From NCBI RefSeq assembly GCF_016031615.1, contig NZ_JACYXC010000001.1, positions 496,001 through 560,000 on the forward strand: DNA of 64,000 bases, given 5' to 3'. Made by a program: the position numbers and the translations under genes. The notes under the pieces are model-generated. The model saw only the letters and a list, made by a program, of their open reading frames with translations. It ran no database searches and was not told the DNA's origin. This stretch comes from Streptomyces pactum (GTDB lineage Bacteria; Actinomycetota; Actinomycetes; Streptomycetales; Streptomycetaceae). The stretch's first letter is position 1; every line of letters starts with the position of its first letter. Of this stretch, positions 16,682-24,444 are shown piece by piece.

Positions 16682-17647
16682 TTGGAAACGGCGACCGCCG
16701 CGGACTCCCGCCCCCACATCGACGAGGCACTGGCCAGGCGGCTGGTCGACACGCAGTTCCCGCGGTGGGCGGGGCTGCCCCTGAAGCTGCTCGACCCGGC
16801 CGGTTCGGACCACGTGATCTACCGGCTGGGCGAGGAGCTGTCGGTCCGGCTGCCCCGCCACGCCGACGCCACCGGGCAGGCGCGGAAGGAGGCGCGGTGG
16901 CTGCCCCGGCTCGCCCCGCACCTCCCCCTCGCCGTCCCGGCGCCGGTGGCGGTGGGCGAGCCCGGCTGCGGTTATCCGTGGCCGTGGTCGGTGTCGCGCT
17001 GGCTGGACGGTGAGGTGGCGACCGTCGCGGCGCTGGCCGACTCCGTCACGGCCGCCGTCGAACTGGCGGAGTTCTTGTGGGCGTTGCAGCGCTGCACCCC
17101 CGAGGACGGCACGGACGGCGAGGCCGGGGGCACCGGACCGGCCGGGGACGCCGGGGCCTCCACGGATGCCGGGGATGACGCCGGGAGCGCCGGGGACGGC
17201 CTCACCGGCCGGCCGTTGTCCGACCGCGACCGTGCGACGCGGCTCGCCATCGCCAGGTACGACGGCGTGTTCGACGGGGCGGCGATGAGCGGGCTGTGGG
17301 ACGCGGCGCTGCACGCCCCCGGGTGGGACCGGGCCCCGGTCTGGTTCCACGGCGACTTCCACACCGGCAACCTGCTGACCGTGGGCGGCCGCCTCAGCGC
17401 GGTCATCGACTTCGGGGAGCTGGGCAGGGGCGACCCGGCCCGCGACCTGATGATCGCCTTCACCCTGATGTCGGCCCGCAGCCGGGCCGTCTTCCGCGAG
17501 GCGCTCGGTGTGGACGACGCCACCTGGCTGCGGGGGCGGGGCTGGGCCCTGGCCACCGGGCTGAACGCCCACAGCGCCTACGCCGCCGTCAGCCCGCGGG
17601 TCGCCGCGCAGACCACCCGGCAGATCACCCAGGCCCTCATCGGCTGA
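16682..17647 (+). CDS. Aminoglycoside/macrolide phosphotransferase family protein
   Basis: The 321-residue product has the kinase-like fold of APH enzymes: SDHVIYRLGEELSVRLPRH near the N terminus (ATP Lys region replaced by Arg), catalytic loop VWFHGDFHTGNLL with Asp as base, and metal-binding IDFGELGRGDPARDL. A low-complexity insertion rich in Asp, Gly and Ala (about residues 140-180) separates the lobes and is not typical. The start is taken as TTG at 16682, six bases after AGGAG; no ATG or GTG fits. These enzymes phosphorylate hydroxyls of antibiotics or small metabolites; no resistance spectrum can be inferred. It lies 82 bases after the conservon and may be read from its promoter. Confidence 0.82.
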   Translation: METATAADSRPHIDEALARRLVDTQFPRWAGLPLKLLDPAGSDHVIYRLGEELSVRLPRHADATGQARKEARWLPRLAPHLPLAVPAPVAVGEPGCGYPWPWSVSRWLDGEVATVAALADSVTAAVELAEFLWALQRCTPEDGTDGEAGGTGPAGDAGASTDAGDDAGSAGDGLTGRPLSDRDRATRLAIARYDGVFDGAAMSGLWDAALHAPGWDRAPVWFHGDFHTGNLLTVGGRLSAVIDFGELGRGDPARDLMIAFTLMSARSRAVFREALGVDDATWLRGRGWALATGLNAHSAYAAVSPRVAAQTTRQITQALIG

Positions 17648-17695
17648 CCCGCGGCCGCGCCGGGCGCCGACGACATCCGCCGGGCGCGCCGCGGG
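17648..17695. terminator. Bidirectional hairpin between convergent genes
   Basis: CCCGCGGCCGCGCC (17648-17661) pairs with GGCGCGCCGCGGG (17683-17695) with one bulged base and a loop of about 21 bases, right after the phosphotransferase stop and 8 bases before the end of the convergent CGNR gene. Confidence 0.55.
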
Positions 17696-17703
17696 GTGCC
17701 GGA

Positions 17704-18351
17704 TCAGCCCCTGGACCTCCGGTAGTGGCGGCGGACCCGGTCCCGGTTGCCGCAGTCGCCCGAACTGCACCAGCGGCGGGTGCCGTTGCGGCTGCGGTCG
17801 AGGAAGAACCAGCCGCACCCCGGCCCCTGGCAGCGGCGGACGCGCTCGACCGGCGGGCCGGCCAGGAGGTCCCCGGCCTGCAGGGCCAGGGCGTGGGTGA
17901 GGTCGGCGAACCGGTCCGCGCGGGCGTGCCAGCGCATCGGCAGGGCGGGCGGGAGTTCCGCCTCCCGATGCGCCGTCAGCAGGCAGCGCCGTACCGTCTC
18001 CCACGCCTCCGTGGGCGGTGGCGTGCCGTCGACCGCGGCGTCCAGGACCGCGCTCACCGCGGTCCGCAGTGCCCGCAGGCCGGCGAGCCCGGACAGGAGG
18101 TCGGCCGGGTCCTCCCGGGACACGGCGTCGAGCAGCGCCTTGGTCCGGGCGGTGGGGAACACCCCGGCGGCGCCCGCCCACCGGATCCACGCCCCGGCCC
18201 CGCCGACGCGGTCCGCCCGGCGGGCGTCGTCGGTCCGCCACGCGACGGTGTTGGCGAAGTCGAGCACCGGGTGCCCGCCGATCAGGGCCACGCCCACCCG
18301 CGGTGCGTCGGCGGCCGGCGGCACCGTACCGGCCGTGTCGTCTCGGGTCAC
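17704..18351 (-). CDS. ABATE / CGNR zinc-finger transcriptional regulator
   Basis: This 215-residue protein has an N-terminal ABATE domain (LIGGHPVLDFANTVAWR, then a helical part with LRALRTAVSAVLDAA) and a C-terminal treble-clef zinc finger with Cys residues in RRCQGPGCGWFFLDRS and RRWCSSGDCGNRDRVRRHY. This pairing is the CGNR family, regarded as stress-type DNA-binding regulators. GTG at 18351 is 69 bases from the divergent azlC start, so it probably controls azlCD and itself through the shared promoter region. That link is inferred from position. Confidence 0.92.
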   Translation of the reverse strand: MTRDDTAGTVPPAADAPRVGVALIGGHPVLDFANTVAWRTDDARRADRVGGAGAWIRWAGAAGVFPTARTKALLDAVSREDPADLLSGLAGLRALRTAVSAVLDAAVDGTPPPTEAWETVRRCLLTAHREAELPPALPMRWHARADRFADLTHALALQAGDLLAGPPVERVRRCQGPGCGWFFLDRSRNGTRRWCSSGDCGNRDRVRRHYRRSRG

Positions 18352-18384
18352 CTGCGCATCCTAACGTCCGACCCCGCCTTCTAA

Positions 18385-18421
18385 TGACCGTAAAGGCTTT
18401 TGACTGTTAGTCTGCGGCGCA
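18385..18421 (+). promoter_or_regulatory. Putative promoter for a leaderless azlC mRNA
   Basis: TGACCG (18385-18390) and TAGTCT (18408-18413) are 17 bases apart and end 7 bases before the azlC ATG at 18421, which lacks a ribosome site, as for a leaderless mRNA. The stretch 18381-18410 is AT-rich and has inverted ends CTAA...TTAG, a candidate operator for the divergent regulator. Confidence 0.4.
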
Positions 18422-19200
18422 TGGGATCCATACCCCCGCCCGGCCGGGACGCCTCGCCCCCCGAACGCTTCCGCGCCGGGGTCGGCGTCGGGACCGGGCT
18501 GGCCGCCGCTTCCTTCGTCCTCGCCGTGAGCTTCGGCGCGATCACCCATGCGCAGGGCTGGTCCGTCGCCGGTTCCGTCCTGTGCTCCATGGCGGTCTTC
18601 TCCGGCTCGGCGCAGTTCGCCCTGGTGTCCACGCTGGGTGCGGGCGGCGGCACGACCGCCGCGGTTGCCGCCGCCGCCCTCGTCAACGTCCGCTTCCTGC
18701 CCATGGGAGTGGCCGTCGCCGGCGACCTGAGCGGCGGGCGGATGCGCCGGGCGCTCCAGGCACAGGCGGTGGTGGACGGATCGTGGGCCGCCGCGCACCG
18801 GGGCGGCGGCCGCTTCGACCGCCACCTGATGTTCGGGGCGAGTGCCGTCCAGTGGGTGCTGTGGGTCGCGGGGACCGCGGTCGGTGTGGTCCTCGCCCCC
18901 GACCCCGGCCTCCTCGGTGACCTCGGCCTGGACGTGGTGGCGCCGGCCATGTTCCTGTTCCTGCTGCTGGACACGACAGGCGCCGACCGCGGCAACCGGC
19001 TGCCCGCCGTGCTGGGCGCGGCCGTCGCCGCGGGGCTGTCGTTCCTGCTGCCGCCGGGGCCGGCGCTGATCGGTGCGGCCGGTGCCGCAATGGTCGCCCT
19101 GGCCCGCCCGCTGCCCGGCCCGGGCCGGCCGACCGCCGGGGACCGCAGCCCCGGCCGCCCGGGCGAGGGGAACCCCGCCCCGGAAACGGAGTCCCCATGA
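18421..19200 (+). CDS. azlC: AzlC family branched-chain amino acid exporter, large subunit
   Basis: The 259-residue membrane protein has the AzlC pattern: AGVGVGTGLAAASFVLAVSF, SMAVFSGSAQFALVSTLGAG, and VNVRFLPMGVAVAGDL. About six to eight hydrophobic segments are visible. With AzlD it exports branched-chain amino acids or related compounds. ATG at 18421 is preferred with a likely leaderless promoter; a TTG at 18400 would add seven residues. The stop overlaps the azlD start (ATGA). The divergent CGNR regulator probably controls it. Confidence 0.92.
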   Translation: MGSIPPPGRDASPPERFRAGVGVGTGLAAASFVLAVSFGAITHAQGWSVAGSVLCSMAVFSGSAQFALVSTLGAGGGTTAAVAAAALVNVRFLPMGVAVAGDLSGGRMRRALQAQAVVDGSWAAAHRGGGRFDRHLMFGASAVQWVLWVAGTAVGVVLAPDPGLLGDLGLDVVAPAMFLFLLLDTTGADRGNRLPAVLGAAVAAGLSFLLPPGPALIGAAGAAMVALARPLPGPGRPTAGDRSPGRPGEGNPAPETESP

Positions 19201-19505
19201 CCCCCTGGCCCGCGCTGGCGGCCGTCGCCGTGCTGAGCTTCGCCATCAAGGCGGCCGGCCCGGTGGCACTGGGCGGGCGCGAACTGCCCCCGCGGGCCCG
19301 GGCGGTGATCGGCCTGATGGCTCCCGCGCTGCTGGCCGGCTTCGTGGTGGTGGATGTGGCGGGCCCCCGGTGGAGCGCGGTGGACCCCGCGGTCCTGGCC
19401 GGGCTCGCCGCCGTTCCGGTGCTGCGGCTGTGCCGGCTCCCCCTGCCGGCCGTGCTGGTGGCGGCCGCCGCGGTGACCGCGCTGGTCCGCGGCCTCGGCG
19501 GGTGA
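19197..19505 (+). CDS. azlD: AzlD family amino acid exporter, small subunit
   Basis: This 102-residue hydrophobic protein has four predicted membrane helices and the AzlD-type start PALAAVAVLSFAIKAAGP followed by ELPPRARAVIGLMAPALLAG. It overlaps azlC by four bases. It is the obligate small partner of AzlC in the exporter; length and order are standard. Confidence 0.92.
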   Translation: MTPWPALAAVAVLSFAIKAAGPVALGGRELPPRARAVIGLMAPALLAGFVVVDVAGPRWSAVDPAVLAGLAAVPVLRLCRLPLPAVLVAAAAVTALVRGLGG

Positions 19506-19523
19506 CGTACGCGGCCACCGACG

Positions 19524-19559
19524 GGCACCACGGAGCCGGGCGAACGGGCCCGTGGTGCC
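19524..19559 (+). terminator. Hairpin after azlD
   Basis: GGCACCACGG (19524-19533) and CCGTGGTGCC (19550-19559) form a perfect 10-bp stem with a 16-base loop, beginning 19 bases after the azlD stop. Confidence 0.55.
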
Positions 19560-19881
19560 GCGCACGTGGTGCGACCGGCGCGGGGCACCCGCCGGCGAGC
19601 GGGCGAGGCGGAGGGGGATCCGGCCACCGGGCCGGACGACCGGGGCGCCACGCCGCGACCGGCCCGTCGCGCCGGCCCTCCGGACCCGCGTCGGGCGCGG
19701 CCGGAAGCCGGCCACCGCGGTCGGCAGCCGCGGCCTGCCCCCGCGCCCGGCCGCCGGTGCACGGCCGCGCCCGACGGCGCCCTGGCCCTACGTCCACCGC
19801 GGGCGGCGCGGGCGGAGGCGGGGTGCTCCACCCGCGCCGGCGCCGCCCGGCGCCCTCGCACATGCCGCAACGGGACCCTCA

Positions 19882-19897
19882 ATTTGTCTAGACCTAT
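19882..19897 (+). promoter_or_regulatory. DasR-responsive-element-like palindrome
   Basis: ATTTGTCTAGACCTAT contains the perfect core palindrome GTCTAGAC and matches 12 of 16 positions of the Streptomyces dre consensus ACTGGTCTAGACCAGT as recalled. It lies 108 bases before a beta-N-acetylglucosaminidase-type gene, a standard DasR target class. Recognition is by eye. Confidence 0.6.
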
Positions 19898-20004
19898 TGC
19901 CCCGCCGGTGATCGCGGGCTACGTTCCCGCTGTTCGAGCTGTTCGAAGTACCTCACATTTCCTTCAATTCCCTTGACGAGCAAGGCTGGAAGGAGCATGT
20001 CCGC

Positions 20005-21831
20005 ATGCAGAACCGGAGTGTGCCCAGACGGACCGTTCTCGCCTCCGCGGCCGTGGTGGCGGCGGGCACGACAGGCGTCATGGGCGTGACGGCCAACCCC
20101 GCGGTCGCGCACCGGCGCGACCACCGCCTCAAGAAGATCATCTCCAGGATGAGCGTCGAGGCGAAGATCGGCCAGCTGTTCGTGCCGTACTTCTACGGCA
20201 CGTCGGCGACTTCTCCCAGCCAGTTCGACCAGGAACGCAACCTCAAGGAACTCGGCGTCCGCACGGTGGCCGAGCTCATCGCCAAGTACCACATCGGCGG
20301 TGTCATCTACTTCTCCGGCTGGGCGAACAACATCCAGGACCCCCGGCAGGTCGCCGACCTGACCAACGGTGTGCAGCGCGCCTCGCTCGCCCTGCCCACC
20401 CCCATCCCGTCCCTGATCTCCATCGACCAGGAGCACGGCTCCAACGTCCGCATCGGCAGCGGCGCCACCCAGCTGCCGGGCGCGATGGCGCTCGGCGCCG
20501 GCCGCTCGCTCACCGACGCGCGCGCCGCGGGCCGGATCTCGGGCACCGAACTCGCCGCCCTGGGCATCCACCAGAACTTCGCCCCGGTCGCCGACGTCAA
20601 CGTGAACCCGGCCAACCCCATCATCAACATCCGCTCCTTCGGCGCCGACGCCCGCGAGGTCGGCCGTATGGTGGCCGCCCAGGTGACGGGTTACCAACAC
20701 GCCGGCGTGGTCGCCTGCGCCAAGCACTTCCCGGGCCACGGGGACACCGGGGAGGACAGCCACACCGGACTGCCCGTGATCACCCACACCCGCGAGGAGT
20801 GGGAACGCATCGACGCCCCGCCCTTCCGGGCCGCGATCGCCGCCGGCGTCGACTCGATCATGACCGCGCACCTCCAGGTCCCCGCGCTCGACCCCAGCAA
20901 CGAGCCGGCCACCCTGTCGCCCACGATCCTCCAGGGCGTGCTCCGCGGCGAACTCGGCTTCGACGGTGTGATCGTCACCGACGCCCTCAACATGCGCGGG
21001 GTGCGCACCAAGTACGGCGACGACCGGGTGCCCGTCCTCGCCCTCAAGGCCGGCGCCGACCAGCTGCTGTTCCCGCCGGACATCGGTGTCGCCTACAACG
21101 GCGTCCTGGCGGCCGTCCGCAGCGGGGAGATCACCGAGGAGCGGCTCGACGAGTCGGTGCTGCGCATCCTGCGGCTCAAGGACAAGGTCGGCCTGCTCGG
21201 CGGCAGCCCGTATGTCTCGGCGAAGGAGGTCGACCGGGTGGTCGGTGCCCGCGCGCACCAGCACGCCGCCGCCCGGATCACCGAGCGCACCACCACCCTG
21301 CTGGTCAACGAGGACCGGACGCTGCCGCTGCGCCGCGGGCACAAGAAGCTGCTCGTGGTCGGCGCGAGCCCGGCCTTCCCGACCGACAGCACCCGCACCA
21401 CGGTGCCCGAGCTGGCCCGGGCGTTCGACGAACTCGGCTACGCCACCACCCACCTCGCCACCGGCCGGGCGCCCGACGCGGCACAGATCGACGCGGCCGT
21501 GGCCGCCGCCCGGGGGCGGGACGCGGTGGTGGTCACCACCGACAACGTCGGCGCCACCAGCGCCCAGCGCACCCTGGTGTCCCGGCTGCTCACGACCGGT
21601 GTTCCCGTCGTCCACCTCGCGGTGCGCAACCCCTACGACATCGCCCACCTGAGCGGTGTCCGGGCCTCGCTGGTCTCCTACGGCTGGGCCGAGGTCGAGC
21701 TGCGCGCCGCCGCCCGGGTGATCTCCGGCCGGGTGGATCCGCGCGGCAAGCTGCCCGTGCCGATCCAGCGGGCGGACGACCCGGCCAAGGTCCTCTTCCG
21801 CTCCGGACACGGCCTGTCCTACGACGACTGA
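20005..21831 (+). CDS. Tat-exported GH3 beta-N-acetylglucosaminidase
   Basis: The 608-residue product starts with a twin-arginine signal (VPRRTVLASAAVVAAG, ending NPAVA). The GH3 TIM-barrel domain has KHFPGHGDTGEDSHTG (from about residue 242), the KH(F/I)PGHG...D(S/T)H motif specific to GH3 N-acetylglucosaminidases that use a His-Asp pair as acid/base, and nucleophile Asp326 in VIVTDALNMRG. A C-terminal alpha/beta-sandwich domain follows (about 400-608). It should release GlcNAc from chitin or muropeptide fragments outside the cell. ATG at 20005 is preceded by GGAAGGAG; an out-of-frame ATG at 19997 lies in between. A dre-like site upstream fits control by DasR. Confidence 0.93.
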   Translation: MQNRSVPRRTVLASAAVVAAGTTGVMGVTANPAVAHRRDHRLKKIISRMSVEAKIGQLFVPYFYGTSATSPSQFDQERNLKELGVRTVAELIAKYHIGGVIYFSGWANNIQDPRQVADLTNGVQRASLALPTPIPSLISIDQEHGSNVRIGSGATQLPGAMALGAGRSLTDARAAGRISGTELAALGIHQNFAPVADVNVNPANPIINIRSFGADAREVGRMVAAQVTGYQHAGVVACAKHFPGHGDTGEDSHTGLPVITHTREEWERIDAPPFRAAIAAGVDSIMTAHLQVPALDPSNEPATLSPTILQGVLRGELGFDGVIVTDALNMRGVRTKYGDDRVPVLALKAGADQLLFPPDIGVAYNGVLAAVRSGEITEERLDESVLRILRLKDKVGLLGGSPYVSAKEVDRVVGARAHQHAAARITERTTTLLVNEDRTLPLRRGHKKLLVVGASPAFPTDSTRTTVPELARAFDELGYATTHLATGRAPDAAQIDAAVAAARGRDAVVVTTDNVGATSAQRTLVSRLLTTGVPVVHLAVRNPYDIAHLSGVRASLVSYGWAEVELRAAARVISGRVDPRGKLPVPIQRADDPAKVLFRSGHGLSYDD

Positions 21832-21872
21832 CGCCCGCGCCCCCGCACGGCCTCCCTCCGCCCTCCCGGTGC

Positions 21873-21902
21873 GCCCGCCCCGGTGGGGCCGGAGGGGCGG
21901 GC
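21873..21902. terminator. Hairpin between convergent genes
   Basis: GCCCGCCCC and GGGGCGGGC form a perfect 9-bp stem with a 12-base loop, between the end of the GH3 gene and the convergent gene ending at 21954. Confidence 0.45.
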
Positions 21903-21953
21903 CGCCCCGCGGGACCGGGCGGGACCGGACCACGGCCACCGGTGCCCGGGACG

Positions 21954-23306
21954 TCAGGTTCCGTCCGCGCCCGCCGGCCCGGCCGTCCCGCCGCCCGCCG
22001 GCTGCCGTGGGCCGGGGCTACGTCCGCCCGGACGGCCGCCCCCGCCCGCTCCGGTGCCCGTCCGGTCGAGGATGTCGCTCATCACCGCGTGGACCGGCTC
22101 GCCGTCGAACAGCTTCCCGAGCTCCTCGACGCCCTGCCGCCGCTGCGCCGGGGAGAGCGAAACGTAGTGTTCGATGCGTTCGTTGAACGTCCGTCGGTAC
22201 CGCGCGTAGAGCCCGTCGTCCTCCAGGACGCGGCCGGCCAGCTCGACCAGGGCCGCGGTCCCGGCGAAGTCGTCCTCCGGGAGCCGGTGCCCCGGCACCA
22301 CGTCCGCGAACCGGCACCCGCTGCGGCCGAACAGCGTGCCGTCCAGCGCGCGCATGGTGAAGACGTGGGCGTAGTGCTGCTCGTGGATCGCCAGCGGCAG
22401 CCGGCCGAGGGCTGTCGTCTCGTGGAGCGCGGTGAGCCCGGGGGCGAGCAGGTGGTCCGGGGTGCTCGCCACCGCCCGGAGCAACTCCCGCTGCCGCAGC
22501 AGCCGGAAGTCGGCCCGCCCGCCGGCGGCCGAGACGGTCCGCTCCCGGCCTTCGCCGAACGGACCGCCGCAGACCAGCACGCGGCGGAACCGGGGCCAGT
22601 CGCGGAGCAGGTCCGGAACCCACCGGTGCAGCAGGCGCACATAGTCGTCGTGGTCCCCGAAGCCCAGCAGGAAGTTCTTGAACCCGCCGACGTCGATCAG
22701 CAGGTCGTGTTCCGGCCCGGCGGTGCGCCCGACCTGCTCCAGCCCTTCGGTGTCGATGATCGGGCCGGTCCGCCGCATCCGGCCGCCCGCGCCCAGGGCG
22801 GCGACCGCGGCGGCGCGTTCGGTGACCCCGGGGAAGTCCTGCACCACGCTGTGCGTGGCGAGCAGATGGGCCGCGACCACTCGCTCGTGCGGTGTCAGGT
22901 CCGCCAGGTGCCGGTCGGCGGCGGCGAAGCCGGACCGGGGCACGGTGGCGCACAGCGCGGCGATGGCGGCGAGTGGCCGGGTGAGCTTCCAGAAGCTGAA
23001 GAGGCTGTCCACCAAGGTCGCGGGCCGGCGCGCCGCGACGGCCCGGAACACCAGCTCGGCGTCCATGACCGAGACCGCGTGATCCCCGTTCCGCAGCAGG
23101 TCGTCGGTGAACGCCGCCCGGGAGCTCTCCGTCATCCCGCCGGTGTCGTACACCTCGTCGAAGGCGTCCGGGTTCGACCGGGCGAAGACGGCGGCGACGC
23201 CGTCCCCGACGAACACCCGCCGGTGCCCGCGCAGCGGGCGGGAGACCGCGACGAGCGCGGAGACCGGCCCGAAACCGCAGTTCTGCGCTCCCATCACGAT
23301 CCGCAC
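21954..23306 (-). CDS. GT-B-like glycosyltransferase-type protein, unknown substrate
   Basis: The 450-residue product begins MRIVMGAQNCGFGPVSAL, a nucleotide-sugar-enzyme-like Rossmann start with a Gly-rich loop, followed by LVAVSRPLRGHRRVFVGDG. A second Rossmann-like half has LLIDVGGFKNFLLGFGD, RRVLVCGGPFGEG and LLAPGLTALHETTALGRLPLAI, which recalls the donor-binding site of GT-B enzymes such as MurG. The C-terminal 30 residues are Gly/Pro-rich and probably disordered. GTG at 23306 starts one base after the hydrolase stop, so the two are translated together. The fold suggestion is moderate and the substrate is unknown. Context suggests a small biosynthetic locus with the divergent AMP-ligase. 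Confidence 0.65.
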   Translation of the reverse strand: MRIVMGAQNCGFGPVSALVAVSRPLRGHRRVFVGDGVAAVFARSNPDAFDEVYDTGGMTESSRAAFTDDLLRNGDHAVSVMDAELVFRAVAARRPATLVDSLFSFWKLTRPLAAIAALCATVPRSGFAAADRHLADLTPHERVVAAHLLATHSVVQDFPGVTERAAAVAALGAGGRMRRTGPIIDTEGLEQVGRTAGPEHDLLIDVGGFKNFLLGFGDHDDYVRLLHRWVPDLLRDWPRFRRVLVCGGPFGEGRERTVSAAGGRADFRLLRQRELLRAVASTPDHLLAPGLTALHETTALGRLPLAIHEQHYAHVFTMRALDGTLFGRSGCRFADVVPGHRLPEDDFAGTAALVELAGRVLEDDGLYARYRRTFNERIEHYVSLSPAQRRQGVEELGKLFDGEPVHAVMSDILDRTGTGAGGGGRPGGRSPGPRQPAGGGTAGPAGADGT

Positions 23307-23307
23307 G

Positions 23308-24150
23308 TCACCGCCCTCCGCCGGTCGTTCCGGGCAGCCGGTCCGCCGCCCCGGGCGCGGTGCCGAGGACCTCGACGAGCCGTTCGGCGAAGTCGGCGGG
23401 ATATCTCGCGTAGCCGACGTGCCCGCCGGGGAACAGGGCCGGTGTGCCGCCGAACCGCTCGGCGAGGACCAGCGCGGGGCGGTGCACGAGGTCCGCGCGC
23501 GAGGCGTGACCGCCGGCCCACACCACCTGGCCGGCCACCGCGGCGAGTGCGCGGAGGTCGGGGACGAAGCGGGTGAACGGCCGGATGACGTGGGACAGGA
23601 AGTAGTCGGTGTTGTCGTGGACCTCGGGGAGGGGCGGGGCCGGTTGCCCGCCGTGGAGGTCCTGCAGTTTGACCAGGGCCGGTGCCATGCCCTCGCGGCG
23701 GTACGTCCGGTATACCTCGTCGATGATCGCCAGGTGCTCGTCCGCGTCCGGGAGGATGCTCAGTACGGGCGGCTCGTGGGCGACGGTCAGCCGGATCCGG
23801 TCGGCGTGGCGGATGGTGAGTTCCAGCGCGATGAGCCCGCCCGAGCAACTGCCGAAGACGTACGCCGGCTCGCCCCGGCGCGCGAGGTGGCCGATCAGCC
23901 GGTACGCGTCGTCGGCGTGCTCCTCGACCCTCTGGTCCGTCGGGGGGCCGTCGAGCACGCTGCGTGAGTTCCCGCGGGGGTCGTAGGTGACGACCCGGTG
24001 GTGTCCGGCCAGGGCGGCGGCCACGCGCCGGAAGACGGCCGCGTCGGAGTTCCCTCCTCCGATGAGCAGGAGCAGAGGCCCCTCACCTCGTACTTCGAAG
24101 TAGATCGTCGCGCCCGGTACGGCGAGCGTCCCGCTGTCCGATGGGTTCAT
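23308..24150 (-). CDS. Alpha/beta hydrolase with Cys at the nucleophile position
   Basis: The 280-residue product has the alpha/beta-hydrolase fold: LLLLIGGGNSDAAVF (oxyanion loop), VVTYDPRGNSRS (where DxRGxGxS is normal), a nucleophile elbow VFGSCSGGLIALEL at 98-111, and the base His244 in FPGGHVGYARYP. Aligned to GxSxGG, the nucleophile is Cys102 instead of Ser, with Ser on either side. Cys nucleophiles occur in dienelactone hydrolases and some thioesterase-like members. ATG at 24150 has only a weak ribosome site (CTGGA). It is coupled to the GT-like gene and divergent from the AMP-ligase across 294 bp that show no clear operator. Confidence 0.88.
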   Translation of the reverse strand: MNPSDSGTLAVPGATIYFEVRGEGPLLLLIGGGNSDAAVFRRVAAALAGHHRVVTYDPRGNSRSVLDGPPTDQRVEEHADDAYRLIGHLARRGEPAYVFGSCSGGLIALELTIRHADRIRLTVAHEPPVLSILPDADEHLAIIDEVYRTYRREGMAPALVKLQDLHGGQPAPPLPEVHDNTDYFLSHVIRPFTRFVPDLRALAAVAGQVVWAGGHASRADLVHRPALVLAERFGGTPALFPGGHVGYARYPADFAERLVEVLGTAPGAADRLPGTTGGGR

Positions 24151-24444
24151 CACAGTCCAGGGGGGGGAGGCCGGTGTGTGATCCCGCAGCGTCGCACAGG
24201 AGGCGGGGGCCGGTGCAGGGCGTGAGCGGGCCGGCGCCGGCGACTTCGCACGCCTCCGCGGGCGCGTGCGCCGACCGCCGCTCCCGTGCGCCGGTCTCGT
24301 GGTGAGACGCACCGGGCATACCGCCCCCGTCACTCCCACGCCCGGCCGCCACGCGGCCGGCCACCGCCGGCATCCGCGTACCCGGTGATGAGGGACGCCC
24401 GGTGGGGGGTGGCCCCTGTGTGTCCTCCAGGCAAGGAGAGCCGG

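Larger units (their letters stand above)
19506..20004. other. Intergenic region upstream of the GH3 gene
   Basis: The left three quarters are GC-rich without supported genes apart from the azlD hairpin. From about 19875 the base composition becomes AT-richer and holds a DasR-like site and a likely promoter region (TTGACG near 19972). Confidence 0.5.

Noticed and set aside
19894..21939. A 681-codon reverse-strand open frame opposite the GH3 gene
   Set aside because: The forward strand has a Tat signal and GH3 catalytic motifs; the reverse frame has Gly/Val/Asp/Arg-rich filler typical of antisense.
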